From positions 62,001 to 126,000 of the forward strand of contig NZ_SHLI01000001.1 in NCBI RefSeq assembly GCF_004217415.1: a DNA stretch of 64,000 bases, given 5' to 3'. The DNA is from Spiribacter vilamensis (lineage in GTDB: Bacteria; Pseudomonadota; Gammaproteobacteria; Nitrococcales; Nitrococcaceae). The translations under genes and the position numbers were made by a program. Below the pieces are notes generated by a model. That model was not told the DNA's origin. It was given only the letters and a program-made list of their open reading frames with translations, and did not search any database. Positions 34,988 through 46,557 of this stretch are shown here, in pieces (the first letter of the stretch is position 1; every line of letters begins with the position of its first letter).

Positions 34988-35314
34988 TCAGTCTTCCAGA
35001 TTGTCGCCGACACGTCCCTGCTCGCGGTGATGGTCGCTGCGCTTTTCCTTGTGCTTGACGACCTGCCGATCCAGTTTGTCGACCAGCAGGTCGATGGCGG
35101 CATACATTTCTTCTGCCGAGGAGTCGGCAAACAGTCGGGCGCCACTGACCACCACGGTCGCCTCGGCCTTTCGGGTGTTTGTCTCCACGGTCAGTATCGT
35201 GTGTACATCGACCACGTGATCGAAATGGCGTTCGAGGCGCTGGAACTTCTCCTCGACGTAGTCACGGAGTGCGTCGGTGATGTCGACATGATGGCCGGTG
35301 ATGTCGATTTTCAT
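34988..35314 (-). CDS. hpf: Ribosome hibernation promoting factor, short form
   Basis: 108 aa ribosome-binding protein. N-terminal MKIDITGHHVDITDALRDYVEEKFQRLERHF and the EATVVVSGARLFADSSAEEMYAAIDLLVDKL segment are the HPF/RaiA fold. The long-form C-terminal dimerisation domain is absent. It follows rpoN by 22 nt. ATG at 35314 is preceded by GAGGGGAAATC, a good ribosome site; the longer upstream frame is not plausible. Confidence 0.96.
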   Translation of the reverse strand: MKIDITGHHVDITDALRDYVEEKFQRLERHFDHVVDVHTILTVETNTRKAEATVVVSGARLFADSSAEEMYAAIDLLVDKLDRQVVKHKEKRSDHHREQGRVGDNLED

Positions 35315-35336
35315 GATTTCCCCTCTTGTTTTCTTT

Positions 35337-36764
35337 TCAACACGGACGTTTGCGTTCCGTCGACGACGCAATGCCCATGACTTCCCGGTATTTGGCGACG
35401 GTCCGGCGTGCGACGTGGATGCCCTCGTCGCGAAGGATGTCAGTAAGTCGTGAGTCGCTGAGTGGCCGGGCGGGATTTTCCGCAGCGACCTGGCGCCGGA
35501 TCCTGGCGCGGATGGCGGTGGCCGAGCATTCACCGCCATCGGCGGTGGGGACATGGCTCGAGAAGAAATGCTTGAACTCGAGCGTGCCCTGGGGGGTGAG
35601 CATGTATTTGCGGGAGGTTATCCGTGAGACCGTGGATTCGTGCATCTCGATCGCCTCGGCGACATCGCGCAACACCAGCGGCTGCATGGCCTCTTCACCA
35701 TACTCCAGAAATCCCTGCTGGCGCGCGACGATGCACTCGGCCACCCGTTGCAGTGTCTCGCCGCGGGACTGGAGGCTTTTGATGAGCCAGCGCGCCTCCT
35801 GCAGATGCTCGCGCAGGAGGTTGTTATCGTGGCCGCCATCGCCGCGCCGCACCAGGCTGGCGTAGTAGTCATTGATGCGGATCCGCGGGGTTGCCTCGGG
35901 ATTGATCTCGACCTCCCAGCGGCCATGGATCCGCCGGACCCGGCAGTCGGGAATGACGTACTCGGTCCGTGTCTCACCGAATCGTGACCCGGGATGCGGA
36001 TCGAGCTGGCGGATGAGCCGCAGCGCCTCGTCCAGCGTCGCCTGATCCACGCCGAGCCGATCCCGGAGCGTCGACTGCTGACCGGGGCTGAACAGTTTCC
36101 AGTCCGCATCAATGGCACGCCGCGCGACTTCGCGGCAGGGGGTCTCGGCCGGCATTGCATCGATCTGGATACGCAGTGCCTGACGGACGTCAGGCGCCGC
36201 GACGCCGACGGGATCCATGTGCTGGAGGATAGTCAGCACCGCATTCACATCGTCCTCGTCGATATCGCCGTTATCACCGAGCGTTTCCAGCAGCTCGACC
36301 ACGGGTTCGGTGAGATGGCCGCGCTCGTCCAGTGCGTCGATCAACGCCGCGGCGATCCGCCGGTCTCGCTCCCCGAGACTCGAGAGATCGACCTGCCATT
36401 GCAGATGATCCCGCAGCGAGGCGGACGGAGACGCGTGACGATCAAGGGAGTCGTCGCTACCCCCCGGTTCATCCCAGTGATCGGCGACCGCGATGCCCTC
36501 ACCGAATCCCGTGGCATCGGTGGCGTTTGATCCGAGCACCGCCTCCGACGGGTCCAGTGAAGAGGTGCTCGGCGCCTCTGGTGGCTCTTCGGTAGCCGAG
36601 GCGTCGGTTTCTTCGTCCGGCTCGAGCATTACGTTCGATTCGAGCGCATCGCGGATCTCCAGGCTCAGCTCGGCAGCCGGCAGCTGCAGCAGCCGGATCG
36701 CCTGCTGCAGCTGCGGCGTCATGGTCAGCTGCTGACTTGCCCGAAGTTCAAGCGATTGCTTCAT
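35337..36764 (-). CDS. rpoN: RNA polymerase sigma-54 factor
   Basis: 475 aa sigma factor for -24/-12 promoters. Region I starts MKQSLELRASQQLTMTPQLQQAIRLLQLP, a variable acidic region II follows (about 60-120), and the core-binding and DNA-binding region III ends in the RpoN box ARRTVAKYRE. ATG at 36764 gives the normal N-terminus. It is downstream of lptB by 61 nt and upstream of hpf-ptsN, the classical order. Confidence 0.97.
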   Translation of the reverse strand: MKQSLELRASQQLTMTPQLQQAIRLLQLPAAELSLEIRDALESNVMLEPDEETDASATEEPPEAPSTSSLDPSEAVLGSNATDATGFGEGIAVADHWDEPGGSDDSLDRHASPSASLRDHLQWQVDLSSLGERDRRIAAALIDALDERGHLTEPVVELLETLGDNGDIDEDDVNAVLTILQHMDPVGVAAPDVRQALRIQIDAMPAETPCREVARRAIDADWKLFSPGQQSTLRDRLGVDQATLDEALRLIRQLDPHPGSRFGETRTEYVIPDCRVRRIHGRWEVEINPEATPRIRINDYYASLVRRGDGGHDNNLLREHLQEARWLIKSLQSRGETLQRVAECIVARQQGFLEYGEEAMQPLVLRDVAEAIEMHESTVSRITSRKYMLTPQGTLEFKHFFSSHVPTADGGECSATAIRARIRRQVAAENPARPLSDSRLTDILRDEGIHVARRTVAKYREVMGIASSTERKRPC

Positions 36765-36825
36765 TATTACCGTGCCTTCAATTGACGAGCCAAGCCTAAC
36801 GCCGGGCATGACCCCGTCGCCAGTG

Positions 36826-37557
36826 TCAGAGGTGGAAGTCCTCGCCGAGGTAGACGGCACGAACCTCGGCGTTATCGAGAATCGTATCGGGGGTGCCGTC
36901 GGCGATAACCCGCCCGGCGTTCAGAATGCTCGCCCGATCGACGAGTGCCAGTGTCTCGCGAACATTGTGGTCGGTAATCAAAACGCCGATGCCGCGGTCG
37001 GACAGATGGCGGACGATGGCCTTGATATCACCGACGGAAATCGGGTCGACGCCCGCGAACGGCTCGTCGAGCAGGATGAAGCGGGGATCGGCGGCGAGCG
37101 CCCGCGCTATCTCGACGCGACGGCGCTCTCCGCCCGAGAGGCTGATACCGGACTGATTGCGCAGATGGCCGATGCTGAATTCATCCATCAAGGCATCGGC
37201 CTGCTTGAACCTCGCTATACGCGAGAGGTCGCTCCGGGTCTCGAGGACAGCGATCAGGTTGTCGATCACTGACAGGCGTCGGAACACGGATGCCTCCTGG
37301 GGCAGATATCCGATCCCGAGCCGGGCCCGGGCATGCATGGGCAGCCCGGTGATGTCCCGGCCATCCAGCCAGATCTCGCCGCCGTCGGCGCGGATCAGGC
37401 CCACGATCATGTAAAAGCTCGTGGTTTTGCCTGCACCGTTGGGGCCGAGCAACCCCACGATCTCGCCGCTCTGCAGCCCGATGGATACCGCATCCACCAC
37501 CGGGTTGCCGCGATAGGCCTTGGACAGCCCGTGTGCCTCGAGTCGGTTGGCGGTCAT
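36826..37557 (-). CDS. lptB: LptB, ATPase of the LPS export ABC transporter
   Basis: 243 aa ABC ATPase powering LPS extraction by LptFG. Walker [10 protein letters not shown] is at 38-46, the signature is [15 protein letters not shown], and Walker B is [13 protein letters not shown]. The C-terminus ends [10 protein letters not shown], typical of LptB. ATG at 37557 lies 5 nt after the lptA stop; a TTG at 37566 is in frame but less likely. Confidence 0.97.
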   Translation of the reverse strand: MTANRLEAHGLSKAYRGNPVVDAVSIGLQSGEIVGLLGPNGAGKTTSFYMIVGLIRADGGEIWLDGRDITGLPMHARARLGIGYLPQEASVFRRLSVIDNLIAVLETRSDLSRIARFKQADALMDEFSIGHLRNQSGISLSGGERRRVEIARALAADPRFILLDEPFAGVDPISVGDIKAIVRHLSDRGIGVLITDHNVRETLALVDRASILNAGRVIADGTPDTILDNAEVRAVYLGEDFHL

Positions 37558-37562
37558 CCGGG

Positions 37563-38081
37563 TCAATCCGATGCCGGCGTGACACTGACGTTGACACGCT
37601 CGCCCTCGTCATCGCCGCGCTCCGCCACCGTGCGGTTTTCCTGCGGATAGTGGGTAATGATGCGTCCGGTGACGGTGTTGTCCCCCTGCCAGAGGCGTCC
37701 CCCCCGCCGGAGGACGAGGCGTTCCGGGCCGGCGGCAAAATACTCCATGCGCGGCGCCTCGGCGCGCCGGGCGGCCGCGTCGTCCAGGGTTTGCCGGTAG
37801 GTGGCGGGCTCGCCGTCCACGGTGACGCGTTCGAGTTGCCCGCCATCATTGGCGTAGACGTGCATGACGTCGCCCTTGATGCGGAGCGTACCGCGGGTCA
37901 GGACAACATCACCGCGGTAGATGCTGATGCCTTCGGCATCATCGACTTCGGCGCTGTCGGCGACGATCTCCACCGGGGGGGCGGTGGACTCGTCGCTGCT
38001 GTCCTGGCCATGGGCTACTGGCAGCCCGATCAGAAAAGCAAGAATAACGCCGGTCAGACGGTGCTCAGGATGAAGCGGCAT
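37563..38081 (-). CDS. lptA: LptA, periplasmic LPS bridge protein
   Basis: 172 aa periplasmic OstA-like protein. An N-terminal signal peptide ([17 protein letters not shown], about 8-25) is followed by the OstA domain, with [29 protein letters not shown] and the [20 protein letters not shown] strand. It links LptC to LptD. It overlaps lptC by 17 nt and precedes lptB. Confidence 0.94.
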   Translation of the reverse strand: MPLHPEHRLTGVILAFLIGLPVAHGQDSSDESTAPPVEIVADSAEVDDAEGISIYRGDVVLTRGTLRIKGDVMHVYANDGGQLERVTVDGEPATYRQTLDDAAARRAEAPRMEYFAAGPERLVLRRGGRLWQGDNTVTGRIITHYPQENRTVAERGDDEGERVNVSVTPASD

Positions 38082-38622
38082 CGTGGTGTCCCTCTACATT
38101 GTTCAGTAGCTCGATCCGACGCTCGTCTAGCCAGGCGCGGGCGCCGACGGCATCAATCCGGGTATCCGGTTGAGTCAGCGTCACGGCGCGATCGGTCTCG
38201 GCATAGCGAGCGGGTATGTCCAGTTCCAGCAGTGAGGTCGTCAGACGGGTCCAGCCCGAGCGGCGCTGACGCTCCATCACGACGTCTCCGGTCAGTCGGG
38301 CCCGCGTTCGTTCGGGACCGATCCAGGCGTGGTTGGAGCTTCCCCGCCACGGTGCCCCGTTGTCCGTTTCCATTCGCCACTCCGGCGATACCAGCCGCCA
38401 GGCGTTGTCGTGACGGTTATGGCGCGCATCCGGGGAGCGTACGCGCCAGGCAATCCGACCCTCGCCATCCGTGGTGGTGAGTGTGACATCGCGGGCATAG
38501 GCGTCCAGGGCAGGGTCGGGGCTCGCGGTATCGGCGCCATCATCGTCGCCAGATCCCACTATCCGCCAGCCGATCAGTGTCGCCAGGATCATCGCCAGCA
38601 GGCCGATGGCCACGCGGCGCAT
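38065..38622 (-). CDS. lptC: LptC, inner-membrane LPS transport protein
   Basis: 185 aa bitopic protein with one N-terminal anchor (VAIGLLAMILATLIGWRIV) and a periplasmic OstA-like domain (ARDVTLTTTDGEGRIAWRVRS ... TRARLTGDVVMERQ). It receives LPS from LptB2FG and passes it to LptA. It begins 1 nt after kdsD. The usual kdsC gene between kdsD and lptC is absent. Confidence 0.93.
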   Translation of the reverse strand: MRRVAIGLLAMILATLIGWRIVGSGDDDGADTASPDPALDAYARDVTLTTTDGEGRIAWRVRSPDARHNRHDNAWRLVSPEWRMETDNGAPWRGSSNHAWIGPERTRARLTGDVVMERQRRSGWTRLTTSLLELDIPARYAETDRAVTLTQPDTRIDAVGARAWLDERRIELLNNVEGHHDAASS

Positions 38623-38623
38623 T

Positions 38624-39598
38624 TCAGACGACGCCCGCGCGCAGCAGGTCGTGCATGTTCAGCGCGCCGGACAGGCACCCCGAGGCGTCGTTGACAAGCA
38701 GACCGTTGATACTGTGTCGCTCCATGACGGCCAGCGCCTCGGCAGCGAGCTGAGAGGCTTCCACGCAACGCGGGTCGGGCGTCATGACGGTGTCGATTGC
38801 CGTGGCATGGACATCCACACCCTCGTCGAGCGCCCGGCGCAGATCACCGTCGGTAAAAATGCCCATCACCCGTTGGTCGGAATCGACCACCGCGGTCATG
38901 CCCAGGCCCTTGCGAGTCATCTCCAGCAGCGCATCCGCCATGGCTGTACCCGGAGAGACGGCGGGAATCGCCTCGCCGGTGTGCATCAGGTCCTCGATAC
39001 GCAGTAGCAGGCGTCGACCGAGACGGCCGCCGGGGTGGGAACGGGCGAAGTCCTCGGCGGTAAAGCCGCGCGCATCGAGCAGCGCAATCGCGAGTGCATC
39101 ACCCATGGCGAGGGCGGCGGTGGTGCTCGCCGTGGGTGCCAGTCCCAGGGGGCAGGCCTCGGCATCGACGCCGGCATCGAGATGAACATCCGCGGCACTG
39201 GCAAGTGTGGACCCGGCGTTGCCGGTGATGGTGATCAGATCGAGGCCGCGCCGCTTGATGGCCGGCAGCAGTCGGTTGATTTCCTCGGTCTCCCCGGAGT
39301 TGGAAAGGGCGATGATGCAATCGCCGGACGTGATCATGCCCAGGTCACCGTGGCCGGCCTCGCCCGGGTGGACGAAGAATGCGGGCGTGCCGGTGCTCGC
39401 CAGGGTCGCGGCCAGCTTGCCGCCGATATGCCCGGATTTACCCATTCCCAGCACGACCACGCGCCCGCTACAGGCGAGGAGGATCCGACAGGCATCGGCA
39501 AAGGTTCCGTCGATACGGGCCTCGAGCGCGGCGAGGGCGGCCATCTCGGTTTCGATCACCGCGCGGCCGAGACGACAGAAATCTGTATCCGTAGTCAT
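38624..39598 (-). CDS. kdsD: Arabinose-5-phosphate isomerase
   Basis: 324 aa enzyme of the KdsD/GutQ/KpsF group converting ribulose 5-phosphate to arabinose 5-phosphate for Kdo synthesis. The SIS domain has VVVLGMGKSGHIGGKLAATLASTGTPAFFVHPGEAGHGDLGM and LSNSGETEEI. Two CBS domains follow (about 205-324). ATG at 39598 is consistent with the family N-terminus. Position beside yrbG and lptCAB supports KdsD over GutQ. Confidence 0.95.
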   Translation of the reverse strand: MTTDTDFCRLGRAVIETEMAALAALEARIDGTFADACRILLACSGRVVVLGMGKSGHIGGKLAATLASTGTPAFFVHPGEAGHGDLGMITSGDCIIALSNSGETEEINRLLPAIKRRGLDLITITGNAGSTLASAADVHLDAGVDAEACPLGLAPTASTTAALAMGDALAIALLDARGFTAEDFARSHPGGRLGRRLLLRIEDLMHTGEAIPAVSPGTAMADALLEMTRKGLGMTAVVDSDQRVMGIFTDGDLRRALDEGVDVHATAIDTVMTPDPRCVEASQLAAEALAVMERHSINGLLVNDASGCLSGALNMHDLLRAGVV

Positions 39599-39608
39599 TG
39601 GCTCCCTC

Positions 39609-40583
39609 TCAACTCTGGCTGAAGAACAGCAGCCCCTGGTAGCTGCAGTAGGCAATAATCAGCAATCCGCCCTTCCATCGACTGAGTCGCCCGCGCTGGC
39701 CGACCAGAAATCCCATGACCGCGATCGCCAGCATAAAGCCGGTCATGATGCCGTAGTCCCGCGCCAGATCATTCATGTCGAAGCTGAAGGGCGCGATCGC
39801 GCCGGCAATCCCCAGTACCGCCAGCAGGTTGAAGACGTTCGATCCCATAATGTTGCCCACTGCCAGCTCGCTCTCACCGCGACGCACACTGGCGATTCCC
39901 GCCGCGAGCTCGGGCAGGCTGGTGCCGACGGCAACGATCGTCAATCCGATTACCAGGTCGCTGATGCCCAGCTGGCTCGCCAGCGCTACGGCTGCCCAGA
40001 CGAGGATCCGGGAACTCACAATGAGGATGACGAGCCCTGCGGCGGTCCACAGTATCGCCCGCCGCAGTGGCATGGCCTCGGGTATGGCCGTTTCGATTTC
40101 CCGACTGATCAGGGCGTCGGCGCTCTCTCCATGGCGCGACTGCCAGGCCATCCAGGCGAGGACACCGATCATGCCGGCGAGGAGCAGCAGACCATCGACG
40201 CGCGATAGCGCGCCGTCGAAAAGGAGAACACCAGTCGCCACAACGACGATCATCAGCAGTGGAAACTCGCGGCGCAGGATGCCGGCGTTGATGATCAACG
40301 GACTTACCAGCGCGGTGGTGCCCAGGATGAGCCCGACGTTGGCGATATTCGACCCGAGCGCGTTACCCAAGGCTATCCCCGGCGTGCCCTCGAGGGCAGC
40401 GATAGTGGAAACCAGCATCTCCGGCAGCGAGGTCCCGATACCTACCACCGTCAGGCCGATCATCAGGCTCGAGACCCCCAGGTGACGGGCGAGGGCGGAG
40501 CTGCCGTCGACAAAACGGTCGGCGCTCCAGGCGAGGGCGACGAAACCGATCGTGATCGTGACGATAAGGAATGCAAGCAGCAT
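39609..40583 (-). CDS. yrbG: Calcium/sodium antiporter, YrbG family
   Basis: 324 aa membrane protein of the CaCA family with about ten helices. The two inverted alpha-repeats are visible as VGIGTSLPEMLVS with ALGSNIANVGLILG in the first half, and VAVGTSLPELAAG with IMGSNVFNLLAVLG in the second. It is 10 nt upstream of kdsD on the same strand, as in E. coli, and divergent from mlaF. Cation specificity is inferred from family only. Confidence 0.95.
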   Translation of the reverse strand: MLLAFLIVTITIGFVALAWSADRFVDGSSALARHLGVSSLMIGLTVVGIGTSLPEMLVSTIAALEGTPGIALGNALGSNIANVGLILGTTALVSPLIINAGILRREFPLLMIVVVATGVLLFDGALSRVDGLLLLAGMIGVLAWMAWQSRHGESADALISREIETAIPEAMPLRRAILWTAAGLVILIVSSRILVWAAVALASQLGISDLVIGLTIVAVGTSLPELAAGIASVRRGESELAVGNIMGSNVFNLLAVLGIAGAIAPFSFDMNDLARDYGIMTGFMLAIAVMGFLVGQRGRLSRWKGGLLIIAYCSYQGLLFFSQS

Positions 40584-40626
40584 GGAATCCCGTCTGTGGT
40601 GTGTTACTCAATGTACGGTATCGCAT

Positions 40627-40655
40627 TTGACCGGTGTTATGCCTTGGCGGATACT
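40627..40655 (+). promoter_or_regulatory. Candidate sigma-70 promoter of the mla-murA operon
   Basis: TTGACC (40627-40632), a 17-nt spacer and GATACT (40650-40655, 4 of 6 consensus matches) lie 40 nt before the mlaF start in the divergent yrbG/mlaF gap. Confidence 0.5.
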
Positions 40656-40695
40656 CCGGGTCCCGTCAGAGCCAGTTAGTAGCGAAGCCAACCGC

Positions 40696-41511
40696 ATGCC
40701 AGCAAGCCAGTCCGAGGCGTTGATTGACCTGAGCGGTGTCGTTTTCAGCCGCGGCCAGAATCGGCTGTTCAACGGTATCGACCTGCAGGTTTACCGCGGT
40801 GAGGTGGTGGCCATCATGGGACCGAGCGGAACCGGCAAGACCACGCTACTGCGACTTATCGGTGGCCAATTGCGAGCAGCGGCGGGGCGCGTGGCGGTTG
40901 ATGGTGAATCGGTTGCCGGGCTCTCGCGGCGCAATCTCTATCGGCTACGCCGGCGCATGGGGGTGTTGTTCCAGAGCGGCGCGCTGTTCACCGACATGAA
41001 CTGTTTCGATAATGTCGCGTTTCCGCTTCGCGAGCACACCCGCCTGCCCGAGGTGCTGATTCGTACAATCGTTCTCATGAAGCTCGAGGCGGTGGGGCTG
41101 CGTGGCGTTCGCGATTTCTATCCAGGTGAGCTCTCGGGGGGGATGTCGCGGCGGGTATCACTGGCCCGCGCCCTCGCGCTCGACCCCGAGATTATTCTCT
41201 ATGACGAGCCCTTCGCCGGTCAGGATCCGATTTCCATGGGCGCGCTGATGCAGCTGATCCGGCAACTCAACGATGCCCTCGGACTGACGAGCGTGGTGGT
41301 CTCGCACGACGTGGGAGAGGCGCTACAGATTGCCGATCGCGCCTACGTGATCTCGGACGGTCGGGTGATCGAGTCGGGGACGCCGGCCGAACTACGAAAC
41401 AGCAAGAGCGCATGGGTGGATCAGTTTCTGAACGCCCTGCCTGATGGCCCCGTGCCGTTTCATTATCCTGCGCCTTCGATGGCGGACGAGTTGCGTCAGG
41501 GGGGACGATGA
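40696..41511 (+). CDS. mlaF: MlaF, ATPase of the phospholipid transport ABC system
   Basis: 271 aa ABC ATPase of the Mla system that keeps outer-membrane lipid asymmetry. Walker [10 protein letters not shown], signature [15 protein letters not shown] and Walker [14 protein letters not shown] are present. A C-terminal extension of about 25 residues follows, as in other MlaF. ATG at 40696 is used; upstream in-frame codons lie in the divergent promoter region. It overlaps mlaE by 4 nt. Confidence 0.97.
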   Translation: MPASQSEALIDLSGVVFSRGQNRLFNGIDLQVYRGEVVAIMGPSGTGKTTLLRLIGGQLRAAAGRVAVDGESVAGLSRRNLYRLRRRMGVLFQSGALFTDMNCFDNVAFPLREHTRLPEVLIRTIVLMKLEAVGLRGVRDFYPGELSGGMSRRVSLARALALDPEIILYDEPFAGQDPISMGALMQLIRQLNDALGLTSVVVSHDVGEALQIADRAYVISDGRVIESGTPAELRNSKSAWVDQFLNALPDGPVPFHYPAPSMADELRQGGR

Positions 41512-42284
41512 TCGGCGTGTTTCAGCGCCTGGGGGCAACCAGCTTCGAAACCGCCGCGACGCTGGGTCGGGCGGTGCTTTTCCTGCTGCGCGTACTGGGC
41601 GGGATCGGCACTCTGCTCCGGCGCCCGCGGCTGCTTGTCCACGAGATCTACTCGGTGGGCGTCCTGACGCTGGTCATCATCGTGGTCTCGGGGCTTTTCG
41701 TAGGAATGGTGCTGGCGCTGCAGGGCTACTACACCCTCGTCGATTTCGGTGCCGAGCAGTCACTCGGCGTGCTGGTCGCGCTCTCGCTGACCCGTGAGCT
41801 GGGCCCGGTTGTTACGGCGCTGCTGTTCGCAGGTCGTGCGGGTTCCGCGCTCACCGCCGAGATCGGGCTGATGAAAGCGACCGAGCAGCTCGCCGGTATG
41901 GAGATGATGGCGGTGGACCCGGAACATCGGGTGGTCGCCCCGAGGCTGTTCGCAGCGGTGCTGTCGTTGCCGGTGCTCACGGTCATCTTCAACGTGCTGG
42001 GCATTTTTGGCGCCTGGCTCGTCAGCGTGAACCTGCTCGGCGTGGATGGCGGATCGTTCTGGTCGCAGATGCAGTCCCAGGTCAGCTTTTCCGACGATAT
42101 TCTCAATGGCTTGATCAAGAGTGGTCTATTCGGTGTGGCGGCCGGCTGGATCGCGGTTTTCAACGGGTATGACTGTCTGCCCACTTCCCATGGCGTGAGC
42201 CGGGCAACCACGCGGACGGTGGTGGTGACATCACTTGTCGTACTGGCTCTGGATTTCGTGCTCACGGCCCTGATGTTCGACTGA
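41508..42284 (+). CDS. mlaE: MlaE, permease of the phospholipid transport system
   Basis: 258 aa membrane protein with about five to six helices. Family signatures include [32 protein letters not shown] and [35 protein letters not shown], plus the [16 protein letters not shown] segment near the end. It overlaps mlaF and is 14 nt before mlaD. Confidence 0.97.
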   Translation: MIGVFQRLGATSFETAATLGRAVLFLLRVLGGIGTLLRRPRLLVHEIYSVGVLTLVIIVVSGLFVGMVLALQGYYTLVDFGAEQSLGVLVALSLTRELGPVVTALLFAGRAGSALTAEIGLMKATEQLAGMEMMAVDPEHRVVAPRLFAAVLSLPVLTVIFNVLGIFGAWLVSVNLLGVDGGSFWSQMQSQVSFSDDILNGLIKSGLFGVAAGWIAVFNGYDCLPTSHGVSRATTRTVVVTSLVVLALDFVLTALMFD

Positions 42285-42298
42285 CGGAGGTTTGTCAG

Positions 42299-42769
42299 GT
42301 GGATAATTCCCGCAACATGGAGATTGCCGTCGGGGTGTTCGTGGCCGCGGGCCTCGCGGCCCTGTTCGTGCTGGCGATGCAGGTGAGCAATATCACTGCA
42401 TTCCAGCGAACCGAGGGCTATACCGTTGATGCTTATTTCCAGAACGTCGGTGGGCTGCGCGAGCGGGCGCCGGTGAGCCTCAGTGGCGTGCAGGTGGGGC
42501 GGGTCAGTGCCATTACGCTTGACCCCGATCGCTTCGAGGCACGTGTCGAGCTGACCATCCGATCGGAATTCGACAATCTGCCGAGCGATACGGCGGCACG
42601 CGTACGAACGTCCGGTTTGCTGGGCGAGCAATACGTCTCGCTCGAGCCGGGTGGCATGCCCGATTCACTGAGTGACGGTGACGACATCACGCTGACGCAG
42701 TCTGCCCTGGTGCTCGAGGAGATCGTCGGGCAGTTTCTGTACGATCAGTCCAGCGGGAGCGATGAGTGA
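42299..42769 (+). CDS. mlaD: MlaD, MCE-domain lipid-binding protein
   Basis: 156 aa protein with one N-terminal anchor (EIAVGVFVAAGLAALFVLA, about 8-26) and an MCE domain (VDAYFQNVGGLRERAPVSLSGVQVGRV). It forms the periplasmic hexameric ring on MlaFEB. GTG at 42299 follows GGAGG; ATG at 42317 is an alternative. Its C-terminal helix is short (E. coli MlaD is 183 aa). The next gene is mlaB, not mlaC. Confidence 0.95.
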   Translation: MDNSRNMEIAVGVFVAAGLAALFVLAMQVSNITAFQRTEGYTVDAYFQNVGGLRERAPVSLSGVQVGRVSAITLDPDRFEARVELTIRSEFDNLPSDTAARVRTSGLLGEQYVSLEPGGMPDSLSDGDDITLTQSALVLEEIVGQFLYDQSSGSDE

Positions 42770-43079
42770 CGCCGGTGCAGCTGCTGGGAACGGCTCCGCA
42801 TGATCTGCGCATTGAAGGCGATTTGACCGCAGAGGGTGTCGGGGCCCTGCTGGAGACGCTTCCAGTCGACAGCGGGGCCCACCGTGTCAGTCTGGCGGGC
42901 ATTGACCGGGTCGACAGCGCGGGGCTTGCCCTCCTGATCGAGTGGCAGCGTCGCCTGGAAGACGTGCAGGGGGCGCTGGAGATCGAGGCCGTCCCCGAAT
43001 CGCTCATGCGGCTCGCGCGGATCAGTTCCGTTGCTACACTGTTGGGCTTTGAAGCCGAGGAAGCGGGAGACGCAGAGCA

Positions 43080-43083
<4 letters not shown>
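42766..43083 (+). CDS. mlaB: MlaB, STAS-domain subunit
   Basis: 105 aa cytoplasmic STAS-domain protein that stabilises MlaF. The STAS core IDRVDSAGLALLIEWQRR, with the conserved DSAG helix start, is clear. GTG at 42766 overlaps the mlaD stop (GTGA). It overlaps the next gene by 4 nt. Identity also rests on position after mlaFED. Confidence 0.9.
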
Positions 43084-45243
<2,160 letters not shown>

Positions 45244-45247
<4 letters not shown>

Positions 45248-46554
45248 ACGGCATGTTGGATATACAACGTCTCAGCACGACTCAGCCCGACTTCGACGAG
45301 CAGCTCACGGCCCTGACCGACTGGGAAGACGGGGCCACGCATGGCGTCGAGTCGGCTGTGGCCGATATCCTCACCGCCGTTCGTGAACGGGGCGACGAGG
45401 CGCTGCGCCACTACAGCGAAAAACTCGATGGTCTGGCGGTGGACGCCGTCAGCGAACTCGAGGTCGACGCTGCCGGCTGCCAGGCAGCGCTCGAGGGCCT
45501 GGATGCAGCCGATCGCGACGCCCTCGAGACGGCCGCTGCACGGATCCGCCACTATCATCTCCATCAGCGTCAGAGCGACTGGGAGAAGACCGATCCGGAT
45601 GGGAGTCGGCTGGGCCAGCAGATCCGCCCACTCGAGCGGGTCGGTATCTATGTCCCCGGGGGTAAGGCCGCCTACCCGTCGTCGGTGCTCATGAATGCCA
45701 TCCCGGCGCATGTGGCCGGGGTTAACGAGATCGTCATGGTGGCGCCGGCGCCCGGTGGCCACATCGCCCCCATGGTACTTGCCGCCGCCGCGGTCGCCGG
45801 CGTCGATCGACTGTTCCTGCTCGGCGGTGCGCAGGCGGTCGCTGCGTTGGCCTACGGGACCGAGACGGTCCCTGCCGTGGACAAGATCGTCGGCCCGGGT
45901 AATGCCTATGTCGCCGAGGCCAAGCGCCGGGTCTTCGGGCATGTCGGCATCGATATGGTGGCGGGGCCGTCCGAAATCCTCATCGTCTGTGACGGCCAGA
46001 CCGATCCGGAGTGGATCGCGATGGACTTGTTCTCGCAGGCGGAGCACGACGAGGATGCGCGGGCTCTGCTGATTTGCCCGGAGGCACGCTATCTCGATGA
46101 CGTTCAGGCGGCGATGGAGCGTCTGCTCCCGGAAATGGAGCGTTCCGAGATCATCCGTGCGTCGCTGGCGCGCCGGGGCGCGCTGATCTGCGTGCGGGAT
46201 CTGGCGGAGGCGGCCAAGGTAGCCAACCTGATCGCGCCGGAGCACCTCGAGCTGTCCGTGGTGGAACCGGAGCGGCTGGCCGCCGCCATCCATCATGCAG
46301 GCGCCATTTTCCTCGGCCGGTACACGCCAGAGGCGTTCGGCGATTACTGCGCAGGGCCCAGCCACGTGCTGCCGACGTCACGCACGGCCCGATTCGCCTC
46401 GCCGCTCGGCGTCTACGACTTTTGCAAGACAACCAGTATCGTTCAGTGTACGCCCGAGGGTGCTGCAGTGCTGGGGCCGGTTGCGGCACGGCTCGCCCGT
46501 AGCGAGGGGCTCACGGCCCATGCACGCTCCGCCGAGCTCCGCTTCGATCACTGA
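45244..46554 (+). CDS. hisD: Histidinol dehydrogenase
   Basis: 436 aa zinc enzyme of the last two histidine steps. Motifs include [55 protein letters not shown] and [12 protein letters not shown] with zinc and catalytic His/Glu, and the C-terminal [21 protein letters not shown] at 45244 or ATG at 45253 may start it. The next gene (degS-like, minus strand) ends only 3 nt away, so hisC is not adjacent here. Confidence 0.97.
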
Positions 46555-46557
46555 TAA

